Part shown: one piece after another, positions 1 to 5,409 of the stretch
How the letters are laid out: each line of letters starts with the position of its first letter
Numbering within the stretch: position 1 is the first letter of the stretch
Source of the DNA: Desulfobacteraceae bacterium
Lineage (GTDB): Bacteria > Desulfobacterota > Desulfobacteria > Desulfobacterales > Desulfobacteraceae
Direction: 5' to 3'
Assembly: GCA_011390435.1 (NCBI GenBank)
Contig: JAABSK010000183.1
Coordinates: 1 to 5,891, forward strand
Length of the DNA stretch: 5,891 bases
Notes under the pieces: model-generated
Told to the model about the DNA's origin: nothing
Seen by the model: the letters and a program-made list of their open reading frames with translations, nothing else
The model's database searches: none
Program-made: the position numbers and the translations under genes

Positions 1-426
1 ATGGAAAGGCGGGAAGATATTTTGACAACCTGCCTTTTTTATCTGAAAAAATACAATAAAATCTACCACCAAAAAAAGCGGTTTTCAGAAAAGTGTATTG
101 AGCAGCTTCAGACCTATGACTTTCCCGGAAATGTCCGGGAATTAAAAAACATCATTAAAAATGCGGTGGTGATAAAGGAGAAGGATATATTGGAGAAAAT
201 TCTTCCCCAGGGAAGAGCCCCCTTGCCCCAGAAAACCCTTTCGTCACCCCCGCAGAACTTTGCCACCTCTGGGGGACTTAATGAAGAACTGATGGCGTTT
301 GAACGCAAAAAACTGGAACAGGCCAGATCCCGGGTCACCTCCACCCGGGATCTGGCAGATCTCCTTGGCATAAGCCAGTCGACCGCTGTCAGAAAACTCA
401 AACGTCACGGGCTTTCCATGGACTAG
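1..426 (+). CDS. Sigma-54-dependent transcriptional activator, C-terminal part (5' end outside window)
   Basis: This is the last 141 residues of an enhancer-binding protein that activates RNA polymerase carrying sigma-54. The opening residues MERREDI match the LRERREDI stretch that lies inside the AAA+ domain of this family, so the ATG at position 1 is an internal Met and the gene begins upstream of the window. Residues 41-48 read FPGNVREL, the family's (W/F)PGNVREL motif. A variable, Pro-rich linker follows (about 70-92), then a C-terminal helix-turn-helix at about 107-136 (core LADLLGISQSTAVRKLKRHG), which resembles TyrR/PrpR-type HTH domains more than classical Fis. The sensory domain and Walker motifs are not in the window, so the signal and target cannot be named. 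The gene faces the minus-strand gene block, with about 480 bp between them. The coding sequence for residues 108-119 forms a perfect 14-bp inverted repeat. Family assignment is firm; the specific role is unknown. Confidence 0.93.
   Translation: MERREDILTTCLFYLKKYNKIYHQKKRFSEKCIEQLQTYDFPGNVRELKNIIKNAVVIKEKDILEKILPQGRAPLPQKTLSSPPQNFATSGGLNEELMAFERKKLEQARSRVTSTRDLADLLGISQSTAVRKLKRHGLSMD
322..356. repeat. Perfect 14-bp inverted repeat with 7-nt loop, inside the sigma-54 regulator gene
   Basis: The left arm GCCAGATCCCGGGT (322-335) is the exact reverse complement of the right arm ACCCGGGATCTGGC (343-356), with CACCTCC between them. The arms do not extend further. The repeat encodes residues 108-119 of the regulator, at the entry to the HTH. 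In RNA it would form a very stable, GC-rich stem-loop. No T-run follows, so it is not a canonical intrinsic terminator. It could be an operator, an mRNA-stability or pausing element, or chance. Confidence 0.8.
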
Positions 427-448
427 GCTGATAAAAAACATTACAAAA

Positions 449-470
449 ACTGCTGCAGTGATATTTTTTT
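449..470 (+). terminator. Weak possible terminator after the sigma-54 regulator
   Basis: ACTGCTGCAGT (449-459) is a short inverted repeat that can form a stem of only 4-5 bp. It is followed, after GATA, by a run of seven T (464-470). It lies 23 bases after the regulator's TAG stop, the right place for an intrinsic terminator. The stem is short and the spacing to the T-run is loose, so the call is tentative. Confidence 0.3.
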
Positions 471-542
471 GTTCAAAACAGACCCGGTATTTTTCAATAA
501 TCTATACGGCATTGAAAAGGAAAATAGAAGAATAACAAACAT

Positions 543-722
543 ATGGATCTGTCCGGATACGCCAAGGCAGTCGGTCATTGTTATCTGCGGGGGAATTATC
601 GGGTGCAACATTTTCAATTAAATGAAACGTCCGGTTTTGTTATTGAAGTTTCTGGGGAACTTTCTCCTTTATCATACTGGTTCGATTTTTTTCGTCACAC
701 AATGGCTGCAGATCTGATATGA
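543..722 (+). CDS. Small ORF, 59 residues, unknown function (doubtful)
   Basis: This ORF runs from ATG at 543 to TGA at 720-722 and encodes a 59-residue protein beginning MDLSGYAKAVGHCYLRGNYR. I do not recognise it. It has no signal peptide, membrane segment or Cys/His cluster. The only purine-rich stretches upstream (AAAAGGAAAA at about 515-524 and AGAAG at 526-530) are poorly placed as a ribosome-binding site. Its stop overlaps the start of the next small ORF in an ATGA arrangement, typical of translational coupling. The two ORFs could instead be pieces of one decayed gene, since a single -1 shift would join them. It is listed because it is the only ORF of any length in this part of a gene-free interval of about 480 bp. 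Confidence 0.25.
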   Translation: MDLSGYAKAVGHCYLRGNYRVQHFQLNETSGFVIEVSGELSPLSYWFDFFRHTMAADLI

Positions 723-898
723 TGCTCAAAACCTGTTTTCTGGCCCTGATACACAAAGGCGGGATAACTCCCATTAACTTTGACAATATCTGGGCAAAAC
801 TGGGCTTACGTAATTCTAGTGCTATTGGTGAAAAGATGAATGATCTTGTAGTCTCAAATCGTCAAAAACAGAATAGAATGAGTTGGTCAAAGCCGTAA
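719..898 (+). CDS. Small ORF, 59 residues, unknown; possibly the tail of a decayed gene
   Basis: This ORF starts with ATGATG at 719 (overlapping the preceding TGA) and ends at TAA 896-898, just 7 bp from the stop of the convergent flavoprotein gene. The 59-residue product starts MMLKTCFLALIHKGG and ends NRQKQNRMSWSKP. The basic ending with MSWSKP vaguely recalls C-terminal segments of some bacterial transposases (basic stretch, then M-x-W-S), but this is too short to rely on. No convincing Shine-Dalgarno sequence is seen, so expression would depend on coupling to the upstream ORF. The same frame is open back to about 647, which also fits a degraded longer gene. Coding status is uncertain. Confidence 0.25.
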   Translation: MMLKTCFLALIHKGGITPINFDNIWAKLGLRNSSAIGEKMNDLVVSNRQKQNRMSWSKP

Positions 899-905
899 CC
901 GTTGC

Positions 906-2537
906 TTATACACCTTTTATGGAGACTCTATTTAACGAACAGCCGGTTTTCGCCTGTCTGACCTGAAGATTAATCTGCCAATGGTCATTATCTTCATCTG
1001 GAAAATCTTTTCTGAAATGCGCCCCTCGGGTTTCAGTTCGTTCCACAGCGGCCAGACAGATTAACTTGCTTAATTGACACATATTTCTAAATTCAAGGTA
1101 CTGGATGAGCTGATTGAAATTTTGAATCATGGGTTGAATCTGCTCCAACCCATCCAGTGTTTTCAGCCCATGCTCAAGAGAAGTCTTCTCCCTGATGATG
1201 CCGCAATTTAACCACATGGTCTCTTTGAGGCATCGAATCAATTCTTTTGGTTTTTCCCCTTCATTACCAAACATTGTTTCGAGCCGATGCTTTTCTTTTT
1301 TAACTTTTGCATCAACCGTTTTTAAAAATTCAAGCGATGATATTTTTTCTGCTGCGGCCCTGCCCACCTGGCTTCCCATGGCAATCACTTCTGCCAGGGC
1401 ATTCCCGCCCAGCCTGTTGGCACCATGGGCACCAGCAGTGACTTCACCAGCTGCAAACAGGCCGGAGCAGCCTGTTTGACCATTGGAATCCACCACGATA
1501 CCACCCATACAAAAGTGAGTGGTCGGTGTAACCTTAAATTGTTTAAGGCCTTTAAACCATTGCGCAGGAATAAGCATTGAAAGACTGCGGGCTGTTTCTT
1601 CAGATAGGGCTTCCAGGTCCATTGTGACAAAGCTTTTGCTGTCCTTGTCTTCCCGAATCTCTTTGATGATCAGCTGGGCCAGTTCATCCCGTGTGATGTC
1701 GGAGGCAGATTGATAACCATTCTTTTTCAGGATGTCTTCCTGGCAGCTGTTCCTCAGTGTTGCGCCTTCCTGAACCAGAATTCTTTCGTATATTATCAAC
1801 CGGCTGCCCCGCTTTCCGGCAGCAGTTGGATAAAATTGTACAAATTCAAGATCCTGCAGGATGGCTCCGGCATTAAAAGCCAGAATCTGACCGTCCCCGG
1901 TAATACCGGGAGCATTGTTTGTATTCAAGAAAACATGACCATATCCACCGGTGCAGAGGATAACGGTTTTGGCCTGGCAGGCAAAAAATTTACCATCTTT
2001 TGATATCGCCGTAATACCGCAAACCACATCATCATGCACTATCAAAGATGTGACAAAAAAATTTTCCATAAAACGAACACCAGACTCTTTTGCTTTTTTT
2101 ATTAAAGGTATGACTATATCACTGCCTTTCCAATTTTTTCCAAATAAATGTCTTGCATGACTGTGTCCTGGTATGGTGGTGACAATCGGGTTGCCCGATT
2201 CATTCAGTGCAAACTCAACCCCCCATTGCTGAAGTGTTGCCGATTCTTTCGAAATGGTCTGTGTGAACGTTTTAACCATATCCGGGTTATTGATGTACCG
2301 GCCGCCCTCAATGGTATCTTTTGAGTGGATTTCAGAATTATCCTCAGCCATCCCCCAGCCGGTTGAAGCAACAATGGCCTTTGACAGGTATGTGTTGGTG
2401 GCACAACCAATTCGAGCTTTGGATATCATCAACACATCAGCACCGACAGTTGCTGCTTCGATCGCAGCTCTCAAACCAGCACCACCACTGCCAATAACCA
2501 GTACATCACATTTTGTTTTCCCTTGCGTTTTCAACAT
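906..2537 (-). CDS. FAD-dependent oxidoreductase, fumarate reductase/L-aspartate oxidase-like flavoprotein, substrate unknown
   Basis: This is a 543-residue flavoprotein of the SdhA/FrdA/NadB superfamily. The Rossmann FAD motif GSGGAGLRA is at 16-24 and a second FAD motif TGGYG at 196-200. HFCMGG (341-346) matches the SdhA substrate-site segment with His354, and HGANRLGGNAL (371-381) matches the segment with Arg399 (E. coli SdhA numbering). The C-terminal helical domain carries ERTETRGAHFRKDFP (499-513), a strong family signature. Three changes stand out by eye alignment. The His that covalently holds FAD in SdhA is absent (GCATNTYLSK), so FAD is probably non-covalent, as in NadB. The EFVQFHPT motif reads EFVQFYPT (Tyr236). 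The catalytic Arg286 position reads Val255. It is therefore probably not a normal succinate dehydrogenase or fumarate reductase. It is cytoplasmic, with no signal peptide or membrane segment. It lies 61 bp after the flavodoxin/ferredoxin gene, its likely electron partner. The frame stays open to 2684, but the start at 2537 has the better ribosome site and avoids overlapping the upstream gene. Confidence 0.92.
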   Translation of the reverse strand: MLKTQGKTKCDVLVIGSGGAGLRAAIEAATVGADVLMISKARIGCATNTYLSKAIVASTGWGMAEDNSEIHSKDTIEGGRYINNPDMVKTFTQTISKESATLQQWGVEFALNESGNPIVTTIPGHSHARHLFGKNWKGSDIVIPLIKKAKESGVRFMENFFVTSLIVHDDVVCGITAISKDGKFFACQAKTVILCTGGYGHVFLNTNNAPGITGDGQILAFNAGAILQDLEFVQFYPTAAGKRGSRLIIYERILVQEGATLRNSCQEDILKKNGYQSASDITRDELAQLIIKEIREDKDSKSFVTMDLEALSEETARSLSMLIPAQWFKGLKQFKVTPTTHFCMGGIVVDSNGQTGCSGLFAAGEVTAGAHGANRLGGNALAEVIAMGSQVGRAAAEKISSLEFLKTVDAKVKKEKHRLETMFGNEGEKPKELIRCLKETMWLNCGIIREKTSLEHGLKTLDGLEQIQPMIQNFNQLIQYLEFRNMCQLSKLICLAAVERTETRGAHFRKDFPDEDNDHWQINLQVRQAKTGCSLNRVSIKGV

Positions 2538-2543
2538 CAGTCT

Positions 2544-2550
2544 TCTCCTT
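2544..2550 (-). promoter_or_regulatory. Ribosome-binding site fixing the flavoprotein start
   Basis: On the minus strand AAGGAGA is followed by 6 nt and then ATG at 2537. This is a near-ideal Shine-Dalgarno sequence at ideal spacing. It argues for the start at 2537 over the upstream in-frame ATG at 2684, whose extra 49 residues are Arg/Lys-rich, overlap the preceding gene by 86 bp and do not look like a signal peptide. Confidence 0.85.
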
Positions 2551-2598
2551 GATTCCATATTTCCGATTCTGTTCCGTTTTTGGCGTGAATGCCCCGCC

Positions 2599-3447
2599 TT
2601 AAATCCGTGCACCCTCAGGAGACGTCGCATTGAACGACTTGGAAAAATAGACTTCAGGTTCTTTTCGGATACCACAATTTTCAAACAGCCATGCAGCCTT
2701 TTTTTTGATGGGGCTGTCTTTTAGGGTCCGCGCAGACTGGGGACAGGCCCTGATGCATGCGCAACAAAAAATGCAGGTCTCATCCAGGGTTGAATATTGT
2801 GCAGATTCATCAATGGCTTGCTTTGGGCAGATGGAGACACATGTCCCACAGCTATCACAATCTTCATTGATTTCAATAAATTGAAACGCAGTATCGCCCA
2901 TACCGTCCCGGTACGGATAATTTCCCGGCACACTCACCGGTGTAATCATTTCAGTTTTTGGCCACTGATCTAACATGCTGGAGATCCTGTTACCATATTG
3001 AAATGCTTTTTTTAAATCATTTTCATCAGGACGGCTGGGTGCAATCGGAAATTCCTGATTCGAAAAAGAATGCTCTCCGATAAAAGCACCTCCAGAGACC
3101 GGTATGAACCCGCAGTTAATTGCCAAATCACGCAGTTCAAGAAGGGCGTCATCATATTCCCTGTTTCCGTATAAAACAACCAGGATAGCCGGTTGACCCA
3201 AGCCCTTGATTTTCTCAAGGCTAACAACAGCATCTTTGGGTATGCGGCCGGCATATACCGGGGAACCGATTATAACCGGCCCCTGCCGGATGTCATAAGC
3301 ATCTTTCAAGCGAGTGCTGGGTTTTGTAAAGTCGATCACAGATGCCACCGGTATATTCATTCCCCTGGCAACTTCCTCCAATATAGTTTGGGTGGTCCGG
3401 GTTGGGCTGAAATAGATGAGTGTTAAAAGTTCTGACTGTTTAGGCAT
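2599..3447 (-). CDS. EFR1-like protein: flavodoxin-like domain fused to a 2x[4Fe-4S] ferredoxin domain
   Basis: This is a 282-residue cytoplasmic electron carrier. The N-terminal half (about 7-165) is flavodoxin-like: a first strand LLTLIYFSP runs into the phosphate loop SPTRTTQT (14-21), and GSPVYAGRIP (61-70) is the typical flavin-contact loop. The C-terminal domain has two classical [4Fe-4S] motifs, C197-x2-C200-x2-C203-x3-C207-P and C225-x2-C228-x2-C231-x3-C235-P, as in bacterial 8Fe ferredoxins. This order matches the family called EFR1 (ferredoxin with an N-terminal flavodoxin-like domain). It should bind FMN and two clusters and shuttle low-potential electrons. The start is supported by AAGGAG at 3455-3460, 7 nt before ATG. 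The flavoprotein follows 61 bp downstream on the same strand, so they are probably co-transcribed and act as a redox pair. The third residue of the SxTGxT-type loop is Arg instead of Gly, a mild oddity. No convincing promoter was found in the short stretch upstream. Confidence 0.92.
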   Translation of the reverse strand: MPKQSELLTLIYFSPTRTTQTILEEVARGMNIPVASVIDFTKPSTRLKDAYDIRQGPVIIGSPVYAGRIPKDAVVSLEKIKGLGQPAILVVLYGNREYDDALLELRDLAINCGFIPVSGGAFIGEHSFSNQEFPIAPSRPDENDLKKAFQYGNRISSMLDQWPKTEMITPVSVPGNYPYRDGMGDTAFQFIEINEDCDSCGTCVSICPKQAIDESAQYSTLDETCIFCCACIRACPQSARTLKDSPIKKKAAWLFENCGIRKEPEVYFSKSFNATSPEGARI

Positions 3448-3534
3448 AACTGCTCTCCTTAATTTTGGATGACCGATGATCTGAAATGATGCGTAAACCG
3501 AAATTAACTCGGGTATTGTTGACGTTATAGTCCC

Positions 3535-3756
3535 TTAGTGCATTCTTAATATTTCCGGAATCACTTTACTTGCATATTCGGATTACCCGTCCGCACCAAA
3601 AAAGTATACAATGTCCTGAGTTATCGGTGCCCCGCCAATTATAATCTTACAATCAAGTTCCTTATTACGGACTATGGAAACAACTTTCTTCATACCCATC
3701 TTCAAATTGCCAATCATAATATGAACCAAAGGCAACAGGTCGAAGCCTGATCTGGA
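3535..3756 (-). pseudogene. Remnant of a corrinoid (B12-binding) protein, 3' end only, with an in-frame stop
   Basis: On the minus strand one frame reads KKVVSIVRNKELD, then KIIIGGAPITQ, then FFGADG, a TAA (3583-3585), then SEYASKVIPEILRMH and a second TAA (3535-3537). IGGAPVTQ...IGADGY is the hallmark C-terminal stretch of cobalamin-binding corrinoid proteins of methyltransferase systems (MtbC/MtmC/MttC type). The first TAA falls exactly where the family has Tyr (GADGY), so it is best read as TAT/TAC to TAA. Homology fades before about 3750. The DxHxxG cobalt-ligand motif and the whole N-terminal helical domain are missing. An ATG at 3717 would give only 44 residues, without a convincing ribosome site. 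The remnant begins within a few bases of the gntR stop (3762), which suggests a deletion or rearrangement junction. The adjacent 3448-3534 is the leader of the next gene and holds nothing else I recognise. Confidence 0.75.
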
Positions 3757-3761
3757 GGAGG

Positions 3762-4472
3762 TTACATTTTTTTGTTTTTAAAAAAATCCCTTACAAAAGC
3801 AATATGGGTGTTCATGGATAGATATGCGTTATGCGAATCCCGGGATTTGATGGCGTCCAGAATCGCCCGGTGCTGAGTTAAAATTTTTTGAATATTTTTT
3901 GGATCTTCATATAAACTGGTCAGATTTTCGCGGATACCGTGGAAAAGGTAGTCATAAAAATTTCGCATAATAAGGATGTGCAGCGGATTTTTTGCGGCAT
4001 AGGCAATGGCCATATGAAATGCTGTATCAGCTTCTGTGCCTAACCGGCCGGATTTCACTTCATGCTGCATTTCATCTATGCTCTGGGCCAGGGCGGTGAT
4101 ATCGGTTTCATCCGCCCGCTGGGCAGCCAGGGAAGCGGCATTACATTCCAGGCCCAACCGCACCTCAAGCAGGTCAACCAGGGAAGCGGACTGGGCTTTC
4201 ATGGCTTTGGCCAATGGATTTTCCTGCACCGCTTCCATGGGTTTTACAAAGGTGCCCTGTCCCTGCTTCTGGGTAATCAGGCCCATGGTGACCAAACGTT
4301 GGATGGCATCCCTGATAGTGGTGCGGGAAACATTCATGCCCTGGGCCAGTTCCCGCTCCGTCATCAGTTTCTCACCTGGTTTGAGTTTCCCCCTGTAAAT
4401 GAGTTCCCGGATCTGATCAAAGACCTGATCTGATATACGTTTGGGTTTTATGGGTTTTATGGGTATAGTCAT
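3762..4472 (-). CDS. GntR-family transcriptional regulator, FadR/FCD subfamily
   Basis: This is a 236-residue DNA-binding regulator. The winged helix-turn-helix spans about 13-76, with the GntR signature MTERELAQGMNVSRTTIRDAIQ (37-58) and the wing GQGTFV (71-76). The C-terminal all-helical FCD ligand domain (about 97-230) carries the ExR element (E103-V-R105) and the usual metal tetrad Asp149, His153 (DTAFH), His201 and His223. It should therefore bind a metal-coordinated carboxylate, as LldR, GlcC and PdhR relatives do. It lies 100 bp downstream of a hydroxybutyrate-dehydrogenase-like gene and an Fe-S oxidoreductase gene on the same strand, so a hydroxy or keto acid from that pathway is the likely effector (inference). 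The ATG at 4472 is the only good start, because an in-frame TAG lies three codons upstream. AGGA sits just 2 nt from the ATG, so translation initiation may be weak. The N-terminus is built on a tandem 9-bp repeat. Confidence 0.95.
   Translation of the reverse strand: MTIPIKPIKPKRISDQVFDQIRELIYRGKLKPGEKLMTERELAQGMNVSRTTIRDAIQRLVTMGLITQKQGQGTFVKPMEAVQENPLAKAMKAQSASLVDLLEVRLGLECNAASLAAQRADETDITALAQSIDEMQHEVKSGRLGTEADTAFHMAIAYAAKNPLHILIMRNFYDYLFHGIRENLTSLYEDPKNIQKILTQHRAILDAIKSRDSHNAYLSMNTHIAFVRDFFKNKKM
4443..4460 (-). repeat. Tandem 9-bp repeat at the gntR N-terminus
   Basis: On the plus strand GGGTTTTAT occurs twice back to back (4443-4451, 4452-4460) and a third GGG-TAT follows. It encodes the Pro-Ile-Lys repeats in PIKPIKPK at residues 4-11, ahead of the DNA-binding domain. 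Gain or loss of a unit would keep the frame. Confidence 0.7.
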
Positions 4473-4524
4473 AATCCTGTGCTACATGCCGGTCCAATTT
4501 TTATGGTCAAGATTCAAACTTTAA

Positions 4525-4553
4525 ATTATTTATTATTCCATTCATTTTATCAA
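4525..4553 (-). promoter_or_regulatory. Candidate sigma-70 promoter for the GntR gene
   Basis: On the minus strand TTGATA (-35, 4548-4553) is separated by 17 nt from AATAAT (-10, 4525-4530). Each hexamer matches the consensus at five of six positions, with ideal spacing, in an AT-rich stretch. Transcription would start near 4518 and leave a leader of about 46 nt before the ATG. It would let gntR be expressed apart from the upstream operon. I see no clear FadR-type operator palindrome (TGGTNNNACCA-like) in this 100-bp gap. Confidence 0.45.
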
Positions 4554-4572
4554 GGGTTTTTTTAATCATATC

Positions 4573-5409
4573 CTAATAGGTCAATACCATTCCGCCGTCA
4601 AACAAAAGATCCCCGCCCACCAGATATTTTGAAAAACGGGAGAATCCGAATACAAACAGATTGGCCACTTCCACTGGTGACATCATTTCCTTGATCCGGG
4701 AGGTCCCCTTCATGACATCAGAGATCACCTGTTCCTGCGTGATTCCACGTTGTTCAGCCTGGGCTGCCAACTGATTCAGGGTCAGAGGGGTTTTGACAAA
4801 TCCGGTACTGATGGTGAATGACCTGATCTTGCCCTCTCCTTCGGCAGAGATGGACTGGCTTAAGCCCCGCAGCCCGAATTTGGTGATATTGTAAACCGGT
4901 TTGAATTTGGTGCATATGTGGGCATGGACAGATGCCATGTTGGCAATGGCTCCGGTACCGGACTGTTTCATATGGGGAATTACCAGCTGTGACAGCAAAA
5001 AAGACGCCCGAAGATTAATTTTCTGCATCAAATCATAGGTTTCCATGGGGAAATTTTCCACTGCGTCAATGTGTTGTATCCCGGCAATATTTGCCAAATA
5101 CTTGATTTGGCCCATGCCGGCAGCTTTTTTTACAGCTGTTCTTACTTCTTCATCTTTTGTCAGGTCGGTCTTGATAAAAACCATATCATGGCTGCTCAGG
5201 ATTTTAACCATTTCAGCGGTTTTTTCCCCTTCTGTTTCATTGATGTCCAGGCCTGCCACAGTGAGTCCGTTGGCAGCGGCTGCAATGGCTGTGGCCCGGC
5301 CGATGCCGGTGCCGCAGCCTGATACAACACAGACGTTTTCCTTACAGAAGTCATCATCCTCCAGTATCAGTAAATCATTTTTTGTGACTTCAGGCTCTTT
5401 GATTGTCAT
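4573..5409 (-). CDS. Short-chain dehydrogenase, D-3-hydroxybutyrate dehydrogenase-like
   Basis: This 278-residue NAD(H)-dependent oxidoreductase likely interconverts a 3-hydroxy acid and its 3-keto acid in the cytoplasm. Classical SDR motifs are present: the dinucleotide loop SGCGTGIGRA (30-39), Asp55 after strand 2 (favours NAD over NADP), NIAG (107-110), Asn132, and the catalytic Ser160, Tyr173 and Lys177. Several residues match the substrate carboxylate-binding set of 3-hydroxybutyrate dehydrogenase: Gln112 in AGIQH, His162 in SVH, Lys170 three before the Tyr, and Gln213 after FVKTPL. The closing DGGM differs from the family's usual DGGW, and the usual PG of the PGxxxTP segment is TG here, so the acyl pocket may differ. 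About 20 extra N-terminal residues are present. AAGGAGA lies 6 nt before ATG 5409. The gene overlaps the end of the Fe-S oxidoreductase gene by 20 nt, so the two are co-transcribed. The SDR fold is certain; the exact substrate is not. Confidence 0.93.
   Translation of the reverse strand: MTIKEPEVTKNDLLILEDDDFCKENVCVVSGCGTGIGRATAIAAAANGLTVAGLDINETEGEKTAEMVKILSSHDMVFIKTDLTKDEEVRTAVKKAAGMGQIKYLANIAGIQHIDAVENFPMETYDLMQKINLRASFLLSQLVIPHMKQSGTGAIANMASVHAHICTKFKPVYNITKFGLRGLSQSISAEGEGKIRSFTISTGFVKTPLTLNQLAAQAEQRGITQEQVISDVMKGTSRIKEMMSPVEVANLFVFGFSRFSKYLVGGDLLFDGGMVLTY

Noticed and set aside
2538..2684. N-terminal extension of the flavoprotein by 49 residues to an upstream ATG
   Set aside because: It overlaps the EFR1 gene by 86 bp, is Arg/Lys-rich without signal-peptide character, and the start at 2537 has a near-ideal AAGGAGA ribosome site directly before the FAD-binding strand.
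2254..2724. Plus-strand ORF of 156 codons opposite the flavoprotein and EFR1 genes
   Set aside because: It is antisense to two genes with clear domain signatures. Its product shows no recognisable family and it has no ribosome site.
906..3447. Identification of the pair as AprA/AprB or as SdhA/SdhB
   Set aside because: The partner has a flavodoxin-like domain plus a bacterial-type 8Fe ferredoxin, unlike AprB or SdhB. The flavoprotein lacks the covalent-FAD His and the catalytic Arg of SdhA and has the NadB/TfrA-like short form.
3461..3500. GATGACCGATGATC-type sequence before the EFR1 gene as a GntR operator
   Set aside because: The two halves match poorly as an inverted repeat and do not fit the TGGTNNNACCA-like FadR-family pattern.
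3583..3585. In-frame stop in the corrinoid remnant read as pyrrolysine or other recoding
   Set aside because: The codon is TAA, not TAG (pyrrolysine) or TGA (selenocysteine). It sits at a conserved Tyr, and the gene's 5' part is also missing, so decay is the simpler reading.
4572..4580. CCTAATAGG palindrome at the SDR stop as a terminator
   Set aside because: The stem is only 4 bp and the minus strand continues into an A-run, not a T-run.
4951..4962. TCCGGTACCGGA palindrome in the SDR gene
   Set aside because: A 12-bp loop-less palindrome within well-conserved SDR coding sequence and far from any start; most likely chance.
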